Below, one piece after another: positions 8,612 to 17,449 of a stretch of DNA of 42,053 nt. The number at the start of each line of letters is the position of its first letter. Position 1 is the first letter of the stretch. The stretch is from Telmatospirillum sp. Its GTDB lineage: Bacteria > Pseudomonadota > Alphaproteobacteria > Rhodospirillales > Magnetospirillaceae. Under the pieces are notes generated by a model. The model was not told the DNA's origin and did no database searches. It worked only from the letters and a program-made list of their open reading frames with translations. The position numbers were made by a program, and so were the translations under genes. The stretch lies in assembly GCA_009712185.1 (NCBI GenBank), contig WASQ01000118.1, positions 1 to 42,053 of the forward strand. Direction: 5' to 3'.

Positions 8612-9865
8612 TCACGAGGGACGGCGCCGACAGCGCCCGGAGGTCCGGTCGCAAACCGGATTGAGGCGGGCGATCCTGTTTCCTGATCCGGAACGCGCCG
8701 TCAGGACGGCGAAAATCGCAGCCAGAATGAGGAGGGCGGAACTCACCGCGAAGGTTGCCCGATATCCGCGCATGTCGAACAGGATGCCTCCCGCCGTTGC
8801 GCCAAGCATGATGGAAAGCTGGATCACCGCCACCATCAATCCCCCGCCGGCTTCGGCGTCCCGGGGCAGGGTTCGCGCCATCCATGTCCACCAGCCGACG
8901 GGAGCCGCGGTGGCGACCAGTCCCCATATCGCCAGCAGGATGGCGGTCGCCGCGATCGAGCCTCCGAAGAAGAGAAGGGCGATGGCGGTCACCGCCATCA
9001 TCGCCGGGATGATCGCCAGCGTCCGGAAGAGACCCTTGGCGAGAAACGCGCCGACCAGGGTTGTGCCGATGAATCCGGCCACACCGATGATGAGAAGCAG
9101 GAAGGAAAGCATGGCGGGGCCAACCCGGGTCTGCGTTTCGAGGAATGGCCGCAGATAGGTGAAAAGCGCGAACTGCCCCATGAAAAAAAGCGCGGACGCC
9201 GTCATGCCCAGGGCAACCGAAGGCTGTGTCAGCAGCCCTGTGATGCTGCCGGGACGTTCTCCCCGCGATGCCTTCATCGGGGGCATTCCGATGAACTTCC
9301 AGACGAATGCGATGGCAGCGACGGGAACGACGCAGAAGAAAGCCCATCGCCAACCGATGATGGCACCGAGAAAGCTGCCCAGGGGAGCCGCCAGCACCGA
9401 TGCCAGCGCATTGCCGCCGTTCACGATCGCCAGGGCGCGTGGCAGGTGGCAGTCCGATACCAGTCGCATGGCTGTCGCGGCCGACATGGACCAGAAACCG
9501 CCGACGGCCACGCCAATGAGCGCCCGGCCGATCATGAAGACCACGGCATTGGGGGCGGCGGCGACGACCGTGCCTGACAGGATCATCAGAACCGTCAGCC
9601 ACAGAAGAACAACCTTCCGGTCGCGCGATCCGGCCACCGGGGAAATGAACAGACTGGTCAGCAAGGCGAACGCCCCGGAGATGGCGATTGCCTGTCCCGC
9701 GCGCCCCTCGCTGATGTGAAGGTCGGCCGCGATGGGCGTCAGCAGACTGACGGGCATGAATTCGGAGGCGACCAGAACGAATGCCGCGAGAGACAATGCC
9801 AAAACCGCCCCCCACTGCTGACGGCTCCCGGTCGCCGATGACGAGGGGGGCTTCGTCATCGGCAT
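8612..9865 (-). CDS. MFS exporter, NepI (purine nucleoside efflux)-like
   Basis: This is a 417-aa major facilitator with about 12 membrane segments. The N-terminal half is close to the NepI/YdhP group of drug:H+ antiporters: LASEFMPVSLLTPIAADL-type helix 1, RDRKVVLLW loop 2-3, then RALIGVAVGGFWSMSAATAMRL and PRALAIVNGGNALA typical of NepI. NepI exports purine nucleosides and analogues, but substrate cannot be read from sequence alone. The C-terminal tail is Arg-rich. Its ATG overlaps the stop of the upstream cyclophilin-like gene by about 10 bp, so the two should be translated together. It belongs to the cluster opposite the LysR gene. Confidence 0.88.
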   Translation of the reverse strand: MPMTKPPSSSATGSRQQWGAVLALSLAAFVLVASEFMPVSLLTPIAADLHISEGRAGQAIAISGAFALLTSLFISPVAGSRDRKVVLLWLTVLMILSGTVVAAAPNAVVFMIGRALIGVAVGGFWSMSAATAMRLVSDCHLPRALAIVNGGNALASVLAAPLGSFLGAIIGWRWAFFCVVPVAAIAFVWKFIGMPPMKASRGERPGSITGLLTQPSVALGMTASALFFMGQFALFTYLRPFLETQTRVGPAMLSFLLLIIGVAGFIGTTLVGAFLAKGLFRTLAIIPAMMAVTAIALLFFGGSIAATAILLAIWGLVATAAPVGWWTWMARTLPRDAEAGGGLMVAVIQLSIMLGATAGGILFDMRGYRATFAVSSALLILAAIFAVLTARSGSGNRIARLNPVCDRTSGRCRRRPS

Positions 9866-10263
9866 ATCGCCGTCCCGCCGGCGACGGGAGGCCTGCCGTC
9901 ACGCGCTCCGGCGTCTGCCCGCGAGATTGTCGCGTCCTGTGACCCGGGTTGGTTGAGCGCCTCGATACCGGCGGTGATTGTCGCGATTTTGACCACGCCG
10001 CGTGCGACAGGCCCGCGCCCTCGATAGAACGCCATGTTCGCCCATGGCGCGTAATAGGCGATGTCGCCGATCGCGCCGGCGCCGCTGGCGGGCGCGTCCT
10101 CTTCCGAAAGGCGCCGTGGCAATCCGCCGCTGATCTTCTCCGCCGGGCTGAAGTCGCGCAGTGTCACTGTCAGCGGCAGCAGCGACAGGAAGTCCCGTGC
10201 CGTCGGATTGTCTTCCATCGTTGCCGTGATGCTTGCCAGGCCGAGGGTTATGCAGATGCTCAT
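9856..10263 (-). CDS. cyclophilin-like fold protein
   Basis: The product (135 aa from ATG 10263) matches the small cyclophilin-like proteins often found beside oxidoreductases and hydrolases in accessory clusters. Characteristic parts are TATMEDNPTARDFLSLLPLT, LRDFSPAEKISGGLPRRL, and GDIAYYAPWANMAFYRGRG followed by VKIATI. Biochemical activity of this group is not established. A longer frame is open to 10428, but that stretch is Pro-rich, contains a tandem duplication and has no family similarity, so the internal ATG is preferred. It overlaps the MFS gene downstream by about 10 bp. Confidence 0.8.
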   Translation of the reverse strand: MSICITLGLASITATMEDNPTARDFLSLLPLTVTLRDFSPAEKISGGLPRRLSEEDAPASGAGAIGDIAYYAPWANMAFYRGRGPVARGVVKIATITAGIEALNQPGSQDATISRADAGARDGRPPVAGGTAICR

Positions 10264-10320
10264 GGGGGGTGATCCCTCGCTGGCGGGAACCAAACCACAT
10301 CGGGCAGAGGGGGGCTCCGT

Positions 10321-10350
10321 GGAATCCGGTGCGGGGGAATCCGGTGCGGG
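10321..10350. repeat. perfect 15-bp tandem duplication
   Basis: ggaatccggtgcggg occurs twice back to back (10321-10335 and 10336-10350) in the 175-bp space between the hydrolase stop and the cyclophilin-like gene start. No gene was recognised in this spacer. Confidence 0.9.
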
Positions 10351-10438
10351 CGGCACCATGTTTGTGGCAACCCGCGGCGCGCACAGGACGCAGTTGCGCT
10401 GTGCCGGCGGGGGGCTGATCGGGGGCACGACGGACGTC

Positions 10439-11572
10439 CTACCTGAGGTTGTCGTGAAAGAAGGCGGCCAGTGTGTCGAAAGGGATCACGTCCACGCGGT
10501 CATACAAATCCGTGTGGACGGCGCCCGGGACAATCAGGAGTTCCTTCGGTTCCGCGGCGGCCGCATAGGCGGTTTCGCTGAAATAGCGCGAGTGGGCCTT
10601 TTCGCCATGAACCAAGAGGATCGGGCGTGGCGAGATTTCCCTGATAGAGGTCAGGATCGGCATATTCATGAACGACAACGGTGTCGTGAGGGTCCATGAG
10701 CCGTTCGAGTTGACCGCTCGCGGATGAAAGCCTCGTGGCGTTCTGTAGTAGACGTGATAATCTACCAGAAATTGTGCTTCCCCGCCTATCAGGTCATTCA
10801 TCACCGGGCCATAGGCCGGGGTGCCCTTTTCCGCATCCAGCCAACGCTGCCGGCTCAACTGAGCCAACTTTTGCGTGCGCTGCTCCAGGGTCAGGCTGTC
10901 ATTGTAGCCCTTGGACATGACACGGGTCATGTCGTACATTGTGCTGGCGACAACGGCCTTGACGCGCTTGTCCACGGCGACGGCGTTCAACGCCATTCCG
11001 CCCCAACCGCAAATGCCGATGACGCCGATCCGTTCGCGGTCAACAACGGGCAGAAGGCCGAGATAATCCACCGCGGCGCTGACGTCCTCGGTGTTGATGT
11101 CCGGTGAGGCGACATTGCGCGGCTCGCCGCCGCTTTCCCCGGTAAAGGACGGATCGAACGCCAGCGTGACGAATCCACGTTCGGCCATCGTTTGAGCATA
11201 GAGGCCCGATGATTGTTCCTTCACCGCGCCGAAGGGGCCGCCAACGGCAATCGCCGCCAGTTGGCCGTCGATATTTTTTGGCCGGTACAGGTCCGCCGCC
11301 AGGGTGATGCCATAGCGGTTTCGGAAAGTGACCTTGTCATGGTCAACCTTGTCGCTTTTCGCGAACGTCTTGTCCCACAACATACCATTATCCATAAATT
11401 GGAGAGGTCTTTGCGACGGGGCTGTCGACCGGGCGAACGCCTGTCCTGCCGGCATCATTCCCGTTCCCACCGCGGCGATGCCCACGCCCGCCATCGTCAG
11501 CAACGCGCGGCGTCCCGGTTCGGGGGCTTCCTGGCGCGGGATCGTATGGCCGGCTTCCATCGGCTTGGTCAT
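10439..11572 (-). CDS. exported alpha/beta hydrolase with atypical nucleophile elbow
   Basis: The 377-aa product has a probable Tat signal (PGRRALLTMAG, then a hydrophobic stretch ending AGQAFA near residue 47) and an alpha/beta-hydrolase domain of the YcjY-like kind. Seen are the strand LAADLYRPK, DPSFTGESGGEPRN, the elbow region IGVIGICGWGG, a fixed KRVKAVVASTMYDMTRVM segment, LLVHGEKAHSRYF, and a likely catalytic His in PGAVHTDLYD. In relatives I recall the elbow as ICxSGG; here Trp stands where the Ser nucleophile is expected, so either the preceding Cys acts or the protein is not a classical hydrolase. It is divergently transcribed from the LysR gene, the probable regulator. Substrate unknown. 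Confidence 0.85.
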   Translation of the reverse strand: MTKPMEAGHTIPRQEAPEPGRRALLTMAGVGIAAVGTGMMPAGQAFARSTAPSQRPLQFMDNGMLWDKTFAKSDKVDHDKVTFRNRYGITLAADLYRPKNIDGQLAAIAVGGPFGAVKEQSSGLYAQTMAERGFVTLAFDPSFTGESGGEPRNVASPDINTEDVSAAVDYLGLLPVVDRERIGVIGICGWGGMALNAVAVDKRVKAVVASTMYDMTRVMSKGYNDSLTLEQRTQKLAQLSRQRWLDAEKGTPAYGPVMNDLIGGEAQFLVDYHVYYRTPRGFHPRAVNSNGSWTLTTPLSFMNMPILTSIREISPRPILLVHGEKAHSRYFSETAYAAAAEPKELLIVPGAVHTDLYDRVDVIPFDTLAAFFHDNLR

Positions 11573-11745
11573 GGTGATTTCTCCGGGGTAAGGGGTCTTC
11601 AGCCGGTTCAGGGCGGGTGTCGATCACGCCATCGTCCGTCGCTTTACTGTTTAGAATTTTTGCGTAATTATTCTTAATTGATAAGTAATTTAATGCTTAC
11701 ATCCCCTATAAGCGGGGTTAATCAATCATTCGCGGGGCTCGTCTG
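11573..11745. promoter_or_regulatory. divergent LysR/hydrolase promoter region with AT-rich candidate operator
   Basis: The 173-bp space is strikingly AT-rich between about 11650 and 11700, in contrast to both flanks. It contains imperfect inverted repeats such as CTTA-attga-TAAG (11673-11685) inside GTAATTATTCTTAATTGATAAGTAATT, the type of sequence LysR regulators bind (T-N11-A). A small stem CCCC-tataag-cGGGG (11703-11716) lies just before the LysR start. The exact operator and promoters cannot be fixed by eye. Confidence 0.5.
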
Positions 11746-12636
11746 ATGCCAAGGCATAACCTGAACGACCTTCTGGCGTTCGTGACCGTCGCGCGGGAAG
11801 GCAGCTTCACCCGCGCCGCGGCCCGGCTGGGTGTGACCCAGTCAGCGCTCAGTCAGGCGGTGGCCGGTCTTGAGGCGCGCCTTGACATCAGGTTGCTGAC
11901 CAGGACCACCCGCAGTGTTTCCCCGACCGCGGCCGGGGAACGCCTTGTGCAGGCCATCGGCTATCGCTTTGACGAGATCGAGACGGAGGTGGACGCGCTG
12001 ACCGCGTTGCGCGACAAGCCCGCCGGAACCGTGCGCATCACCTGCGGCGACCACATCATCAGGACGACGCTGCTGCCGAAGCTGATGGCCTTGTTGCTTG
12101 AGTATCCCGACATCAAGCTGGAGTTCGACGTCAATTACGGTTTCCGGGACATCGTCGCGGACCGTTTCGATGCGGGCGTGAGGTTCAGCGATACGATCGA
12201 CAGGGACATGATTGCCGTTCCCATCGGTCCCGACCTGCGGATGGCCGCTGTCGCCTCGCCCGCTTACTTTGCCACGGCTCCGGTACCGAAGGTGCCGGGC
12301 GATCTGGTGGCGCACCGCTGCATCAATATCCGGTTTCCGACCTATGGGGGGCTGGATGTCTGGGAATTCGAGCGTCGCGGCCGGAAGCAGAAAATTCGCG
12401 TCGACGGCCCGCTGACTTTCAATACCACGACCCATGTTGCCGCCGCCGCGGTGGGCGGGGTGGGCATCGCCTATCTTCCGGAAGACGAGTTCTCGCCGCA
12501 TATCGAGGAGGGGCGCCTGATCCGCGTGCTTGAAGACTGGTGCCCTTCGTTTTCTGGTTATCACCTCTATTATCCGAGCCGGCGGCAGCCTTCGCCGGCA
12601 TTTTCACTGGTCGTCGACGCGTTGCGACTCCGGTAG
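11746..12636 (+). CDS. LysR family transcriptional regulator
   Basis: The 296-aa protein has the N-terminal winged helix-turn-helix of LysR regulators (LNDLLAFVTVAREGSFTRAA, LGVTQSALSQAVAGLEARL, LLTRTTRSVSPTAAGE) and a C-terminal LysR substrate-binding domain (GTVRITCGDHI, YPDIKLEFDVNYGFRDIVADRFDAGVR, TTTHVAAAAVGGVGIAYLPE). This set is typical of the branch often found next to oxidoreductase, MFS and cyclophilin-like genes. It faces the hydrolase across 173 bp, so it probably controls the hydrolase, cyclophilin-like and MFS genes. Ligand unknown. Confidence 0.93.
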   Translation: MPRHNLNDLLAFVTVAREGSFTRAAARLGVTQSALSQAVAGLEARLDIRLLTRTTRSVSPTAAGERLVQAIGYRFDEIETEVDALTALRDKPAGTVRITCGDHIIRTTLLPKLMALLLEYPDIKLEFDVNYGFRDIVADRFDAGVRFSDTIDRDMIAVPIGPDLRMAAVASPAYFATAPVPKVPGDLVAHRCINIRFPTYGGLDVWEFERRGRKQKIRVDGPLTFNTTTHVAAAAVGGVGIAYLPEDEFSPHIEEGRLIRVLEDWCPSFSGYHLYYPSRRQPSPAFSLVVDALRLR

Positions 12637-12710
12637 CGATACGCCCCGGCTCGTCCCGATGCGGTTTTAGCGCGTCCAGCCGGTTGCCGTACGATACCTT
12701 ACCGCGGAGG

Positions 12711-12738
12711 TTGACCTTCCGGCCGGCGCAGGTAAACT
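12711..12738 (+). promoter_or_regulatory. probable gcv operon promoter
   Basis: TTGACC (12711-12716), a 16-bp spacer and TAAACT (12733-12738) make a good sigma-70-like promoter. Transcription would begin near 12745, about 18 bp before the riboswitch, which supports the call. Confidence 0.6.
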
Positions 12739-12762
12739 GGCGCCATATTCAGACGATCCCCG

Positions 12763-12947
12763 TGGGAGAGACCGGTCGCGCGACCGGCGCCGAAGGAGCA
12801 ACCGCCCCTGGAAACTCTCAGGCAAAAGGACCGCGGGGGGATGACTCTCTGGAAAGCAGGCAGCGGCTGATCGGCCGAGGTCTCACCGAAGATGAAACCT
12901 GTCGGTTGACGGCGGGGAATCTTTCAGGTCTCAGGACAGAGGGGGGC
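12763..12947 (+). promoter_or_regulatory. tandem glycine riboswitch
   Basis: Two glycine aptamers lie in series before gcvT. The first runs from gggagagacc through GCCGAAGGAGCAACCGCCCC and CTCTCAGGCAAAAGGACCGC to about 12840. After the linker (gactctctgg) the second has TCTCACCGAAGATGAAACC and TTTCAGGTCTCAGGACAGAGG, ending near 12947. The phrases CCGAAG and TCTCAGG...GGAC are the known consensus of this class. In most bacteria glycine binding switches on downstream gcv genes. The gcvT ribosome-binding site begins about 40 bases after the second aptamer, so control of translation start or of termination is possible. Confidence 0.95.
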
Positions 12948-13002
12948 AAGCCGCGTTCCATCGGGAAAGCGGATCGGCTCACCCCAGGGAGGTCCTTGAA
13001 CC

Positions 13003-14106
13003 TTGACTCCTGAACTGTTGCGCACGCCCCTGTTCCGTCTGCACCTCGACCTCGGGGGCAGGATGGTGCCGTTCGCCGGCTACGAGATGCCCGTGCAATA
13101 TCCGTCCGGCATTCTGGCCGAGCATCTGTTCACCCGCACCTCGGCCAGCCTCTTCGATGTCTCGCATATGGGGCAGGTCGTCATCCGCGGCGATCGCCGG
13201 GTTGCCGCGCTGGAGGCCCTTGTCCCGGGCGATATCGAGGCCCTGGGCGAGGGGCGGATCCGCTACACCCAGTTCACCAACGACCAGGGCGGCATCAAGG
13301 ATGACCTGATGGTCACGAATGCCGGGGATCATCTGTTCCTGGTGATCAACGCGGCCTGCAAGGACGCCGATATCGCCCATCTTCGCGCGCATCTGGGGGG
13401 CGGTGCCGACCTCGTCCTGCTGACGGATCGGGCGCTGCTCGCCCTCCAGGGACCGAAGGCGGCGGACGCCCTGGCCCGGTTTGCCCCCGGCGTGGCGGAG
13501 CTCTCCTTCATGACCGCCGGGACCTTCGATGTCGGGGGGATCGTCTGCCTGATCAGCCGGTCGGGCTATACCGGCGAGGACGGTTTCGAACTCTCGGTCC
13601 CCGCCGACCGGGCGGAGGAGCTGGCACGGCGCCTGCTGGCCGAGCCCGAGATCCGGCCCGCGGGACTTGGAGCGCGCGATTCCCTTCGTCTCGAAGCGGG
13701 GCTTTGCCTTTACGGTTCGGATATCGACGAAACCACATCGCCCGTCGAAGCCGCCCTGACCTGGAGCATTTCCAAACGCCGGCGCGCCGGGGGCGGTTTC
13801 CCGGGGGCGGCGGTGGTCCAGGAGCAGCTTGCCACCGGCGTCGGCCGCCGCCTCGTCGGCATCAGGCCCCTGGGCAAGGCCCCGGCGCGGGCCCATACCG
13901 CGATCGTGGACGATGGCGGCGTGGAGATCGGCGTTGTCACCAGCGGCGGCTTCGGCCCCTCCGTCGGCGGGCCGGTGGCCATGGGCTATGTGCCCGATCC
14001 GCTGTCCCGGCCGGGAAGCGCGGTGGGCCTTCTGATCCGCGGGGTCCGGCACGACGCCGAGGTCGTGGCGCTGCCCTTCGTTCCTCATCGTTATCACAAG
14101 GTGTGA
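13003..14106 (+). CDS. gcvT: glycine cleavage system T protein (aminomethyltransferase)
   Basis: GcvT releases ammonia from the aminomethyl group held on lipoyl-GcvH and passes the one-carbon unit to tetrahydrofolate. The product is 367 aa. Signature parts are MVPFAGYEMPVQYPSGILAEH, SLFDVSHMGQV, FTNDQGGIKDDLMVTN, SRSGYTGEDGFE, GLGARDSLRLEAGLCLYGSDI (conserved Asp) and VTSGGFGPSVGGPVAMGYV. The start is taken as the TTG at 13003, about 9 bases after AGGGAGGT; there is no ATG in the right place. A weak start codon fits an operon controlled by the riboswitch. First gene of gcvT-H-PA-PB. Confidence 0.95.
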   Translation: MTPELLRTPLFRLHLDLGGRMVPFAGYEMPVQYPSGILAEHLFTRTSASLFDVSHMGQVVIRGDRRVAALEALVPGDIEALGEGRIRYTQFTNDQGGIKDDLMVTNAGDHLFLVINAACKDADIAHLRAHLGGGADLVLLTDRALLALQGPKAADALARFAPGVAELSFMTAGTFDVGGIVCLISRSGYTGEDGFELSVPADRAEELARRLLAEPEIRPAGLGARDSLRLEAGLCLYGSDIDETTSPVEAALTWSISKRRRAGGGFPGAAVVQEQLATGVGRRLVGIRPLGKAPARAHTAIVDDGGVEIGVVTSGGFGPSVGGPVAMGYVPDPLSRPGSAVGLLIRGVRHDAEVVALPFVPHRYHKV

Positions 14107-14149
14107 CCGGACCGGGTCATCGGTTACTGCTTTTTTACGGGGATTTTTC

Positions 14150-14527
14150 ATGAGCACAGTCTATTTCACCAAGGATCATGAGTGGGTCAAGGTCACCGGC
14201 GACGAGGGTGTGATCGGCATCACCGACTATGCCCAGAAGGCGCTGGGCGATGTGGTCTTCGTCGAATTGCCGGCCATCGGGCTGGATCTGGCGCAGGGCG
14301 CCGAGGCCGCGGTGGTGGAATCCGTCAAGGCGGCCTCCGATGTCTATTCTCCGGTCAGCGGCACGGTCGTCGCCACCAATCAGGCGGTGGTGGACCAGCC
14401 GGGTCTGATCAACGAGGCGCCGGAGGAGGGCGGATGGTTCTTCTCGCTCAGGCTCTCCAATCCGTCGGAACTGGACGAGCTGATGGACCGCGCGGCCTAT
14501 GACGAGTTCCTGACGGGTCTGGAGTAA
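14150..14527 (+). CDS. gcvH: glycine cleavage system H protein
   Basis: GcvH is the lipoylated shuttle that carries the aminomethyl intermediate between the P, T and L proteins. The 125-aa length is normal. Lys60, the lipoylation site, lies in VVESVKAASDVYSPVSG. Also present are HEWVKV near the start and GVIGITDYAQKALGDVVFVELP. A 43-bp spacer separates it from gcvT, and gcvPA begins 6 bp after its stop. Confidence 0.97.
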   Translation: MSTVYFTKDHEWVKVTGDEGVIGITDYAQKALGDVVFVELPAIGLDLAQGAEAAVVESVKAASDVYSPVSGTVVATNQAVVDQPGLINEAPEEGGWFFSLRLSNPSELDELMDRAAYDEFLTGLE

Positions 14528-14533
14528 GCGTCG

Positions 14534-15880
14534 ATGCGTTATCTGCCGCTGACCGAGGCGGACCGGCGGGACATGCTGGCCGCCATCGGCGTCTCCAGCG
14601 TCGATGATCTGTTCCGCGACGTGCCGCCCGCGGCGCGCCGGGACGGTCCGGTTGATCTGCCCCGCCATGCCGGGGAACTGGAGGTCGAAAGACGGCTTTC
14701 AGCCCTGGCCGGGCGCAATCTCGATGCCGGCTCCGTGCCCTTTTTCCTGGGGGCAGGCGCTTACCGCCATCATATTCCCGCCGCCGTGGACGCCATCATC
14801 CAGCGCGGCGAATTCCTGACATCCTACACGCCTTACCAGCCGGAGGTCGCCCAGGGAACCCTGCAATATCTGTTCGAGTTCCAAACCCAGGTGGCGATGA
14901 TCACCGGCATGGATGTGGCCAACGCCTCGATGTATGACGGCGCGACCGCCTGTGCCGAGGCGGCGGCCATGGCCTGCCGCATCACCCGGCGCAAGTCGAT
15001 TCTCCTGTCGGGCAATCTTCATCCCCATTACCGCAGCGTCACCGCCACCTCCCTGCAATACAGCGGCTTTACGGTGGACGCGCTGGATCCGGATCCGCTT
15101 GATCTTGAGGATCTGCTGGGCCGGATCGACAGCGGGACGGCCTGCGTGGTGGTCCAGAATCCCGGCTTCTTCGGCAAGATCAAGGATCTCGGCGCCCTTG
15201 CGGACGCCTGCCACGACGCCGGTGCCTTGTTGGTGGTCGCCGTCACCGAACCCGTGTCGCTGGGGCTGATCGAGCCGCCGGGCGCCATGGGGGCGGATAT
15301 CGTGGTGGCGGAGGGGCTGGGGATCGGCAACGCTCTCAACTTCGGCGGCCCGGGCCTCGGCCTGTTCGCCACCCGGGACAAATATGTCCGGCAGATGCCG
15401 GGCCGGCTGGCCGGCCAGACGGTGGACGCCGACGGCCGCCGGGGCTGGGTCCTCACGCTGTCGACCCGCGAACAGCATATCCGGCGCGAGAAGGCGACCA
15501 GCAATATCTGTACAAATTCGGGTCTCTGCGCCCTGGCCTTCACCGTCCATATGGCCCTGCTGGGCGGTGAGGGTTTGACCCGCCTGGCCGAACTTAATCA
15601 CGCGAAGGCGGTTCAACTGGCCGGGAAGCTGCGGTCTGTTCCCGGTGCGCGACTGCTGCATCAGACATTTTTCAACGAGCTGGCCATCACCGTGCCCCGG
15701 CCGGCCGCCGAGGTCGTAGCCCGACTGGCGGACCGGCGGATCCTGGGAGGTGTTCCGGTCTCCCGTTTCTATCCGTCCTATCCCGAGCTGGCGCCCGTGC
15801 TGCTGCTGGCGGCAACGGAAACCACCCGTGAAGAGGATATGGACCAGCTTGTGGCGGCCCTGAAGGAGTGTGCGTTGTGA
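14534..15880 (+). CDS. gcvPA: glycine dehydrogenase (decarboxylating) subunit 1
   Basis: This is the N-terminal half of the split P protein, which decarboxylates glycine with PLP; it forms a heterotetramer with GcvPB. The 448-aa product has the family opening [20 protein letters not shown], then [44 protein letters not shown]-type residues (14814-14885), [14 protein letters not shown], and [10 protein letters not shown]. The stop TGA overlaps the GTG start of gcvPB, so the two halves are made in step. The split form is usual in many bacteria, while E. coli has one long GcvP. Confidence 0.96.
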   Translation: MRYLPLTEADRRDMLAAIGVSSVDDLFRDVPPAARRDGPVDLPRHAGELEVERRLSALAGRNLDAGSVPFFLGAGAYRHHIPAAVDAIIQRGEFLTSYTPYQPEVAQGTLQYLFEFQTQVAMITGMDVANASMYDGATACAEAAAMACRITRRKSILLSGNLHPHYRSVTATSLQYSGFTVDALDPDPLDLEDLLGRIDSGTACVVVQNPGFFGKIKDLGALADACHDAGALLVVAVTEPVSLGLIEPPGAMGADIVVAEGLGIGNALNFGGPGLGLFATRDKYVRQMPGRLAGQTVDADGRRGWVLTLSTREQHIRREKATSNICTNSGLCALAFTVHMALLGGEGLTRLAELNHAKAVQLAGKLRSVPGARLLHQTFFNELAITVPRPAAEVVARLADRRILGGVPVSRFYPSYPELAPVLLLAATETTREEDMDQLVAALKECAL

Positions 15881-17370
15881 CGGAAACCATCAGCGGCAGC
15901 CGCGGCCTGTCGATCGAGGAACCTTTGCTGTTCGAGCAGGGCAGTCCCGGCCAGTGCGGCGTGGATCTGGAAACACCACCGGACCTGCCGGACCATCTGG
16001 GCGGATTGCGCCGGCGCCAGCCGGCCGCCCTGCCGGGGCTCGCGGAGCCCACGGTGGTGCGGCATTTCACCCGTCTCAGCCAGAAGAATTTCGGGATCGA
16101 CTCGGTGTTCTATCCGCTGGGATCCTGCACCATGAAGCACAATCCCCGCCTCAATGAGAAATTGGCGCGTCTCGCGGGATTTGCCGACGTCCATCCGTTC
16201 CAGCCCGAAAGCACGGTCCAGGGGGCGCTGGCCCTGATCGACCTGGCAGCCCACTGGCTGAAAACGCTGACCGGACTGCCGGCCATCGCCATGAGCCCGG
16301 CCGCCGGCGCCCATGGCGAATTCTGCGGCCTGATGACGATCCGGGCGGCTCTGGAGGACCGGGGGGAGCGGCGGACCCGCGTGCTGGTCCCCGAATCGGC
16401 CCATGGCACCAATCCGGCGAGCGCGGCCGCCTGCGGATTCACGGTCGATCCCATCCCGGCAACGTCCCGGGGCCGGGTCGACGTCGGGGCGCTGAAGGCG
16501 AAGCTGGGTGACGACGTCGCGGCCGTGATGCTGACCAATCCCAATACCTGCGGGCTGTTCGAAAACGACATCCTGGAGATCGCCGAGGCGATCCACGGTG
16601 TCGGTGGTTTTTTCTACGGCGACGGCGCCAACTTCAACGCCATCGTCGGACGTGTCACCGTGGCCGATCTCGGGATCGACGCGATGCACATCAATCTTCA
16701 CAAAACCTTTTCGACCCCGCATGGCGGCGGTGGCCCGGGTGCCGGTCCGACTGTGCTGTCGGATGCCCTGGCCCCCTATGCGCCATTGCCGGCTGTGGTC
16801 CATGACGCGGGCGGCTTCCATCTCGTCGAGCATGCGGCAGGGTCCGGATTGAAGCCTTGCGGCCGGATCAAAGGGTTCCACGGTCAGTTCGGCGTCTTCG
16901 TGCGGGCGCTCGCCTATATGATGTCCATGGGGGCGGACGGCCTCCGGCAGGCGGCGTCCGATGCGGTCCTCAATGCCAACTATCTTCAGGCCCGGCTGTC
17001 CGGCGAACTGACGCCCTCCTTCGACGGCCCCTGCATGCATGAGGCGCTGTTCGACGACCGTTTCCTGAAAGACAGCGGCGTCACCACTCTTGATTTCGCC
17101 AAGGCCCTGATCGACGAGGGCTTCCATCCCATGACCATGTATTTTCCGCTGGTTGTGCACGGCGCCCTGCTGATGGAGCCGACGGAGACCGAAAGCAAGG
17201 AGACCCTGGACCGCTTCATCGACAGCGTCAGGGGGCTGGCGCAGCGCGCGAAGCAGGGAAATGCCGCGGAATTCCTGTCGGCTCCGGCCCATACACCGCG
17301 ACGGCGCCTCGATGAGACCGCCGCGGCCAGGACGCCGGAATTGCGGTGGCGGCCGGAGAAAAAAGTCTGA
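15877..17370 (+). CDS. gcvPB: glycine dehydrogenase (decarboxylating) subunit 2
   Basis: This is the C-terminal half of the P protein and carries the PLP lysine: Lys276 in [17 protein letters not shown]. Other marks are [56 protein letters not shown] and [12 protein letters not shown]. The chosen GTG (15877) overlaps the gcvPA stop by 3 bases and follows AAGGAG by 8 bases; another GTG at 15868 lies inside that ribosome-binding site and is less likely. The product is 497 aa. The L protein (lpd) is not in the operon and must be encoded elsewhere. Confidence 0.95.
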   Translation: MTETISGSRGLSIEEPLLFEQGSPGQCGVDLETPPDLPDHLGGLRRRQPAALPGLAEPTVVRHFTRLSQKNFGIDSVFYPLGSCTMKHNPRLNEKLARLAGFADVHPFQPESTVQGALALIDLAAHWLKTLTGLPAIAMSPAAGAHGEFCGLMTIRAALEDRGERRTRVLVPESAHGTNPASAAACGFTVDPIPATSRGRVDVGALKAKLGDDVAAVMLTNPNTCGLFENDILEIAEAIHGVGGFFYGDGANFNAIVGRVTVADLGIDAMHINLHKTFSTPHGGGGPGAGPTVLSDALAPYAPLPAVVHDAGGFHLVEHAAGSGLKPCGRIKGFHGQFGVFVRALAYMMSMGADGLRQAASDAVLNANYLQARLSGELTPSFDGPCMHEALFDDRFLKDSGVTTLDFAKALIDEGFHPMTMYFPLVVHGALLMEPTETESKETLDRFIDSVRGLAQRAKQGNAAEFLSAPAHTPRRRLDETAAARTPELRWRPEKKV

Positions 17371-17449
17371 GGTCCGGGATTTCGCGGGTGGGGGATCGTG
17401 CAGTATAACATCCGCCGGTAGGGATCCCCCCCTCGCGAAAGGCCCATGA

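Noticed and set aside
10264-10428. N-terminal extension of the cyclophilin-like protein to 10428
   Set aside because: The extra 55 residues are Pro-rich, contain the 15-bp duplication and do not resemble the family; an ATG at 10263 gives the normal N-terminus.
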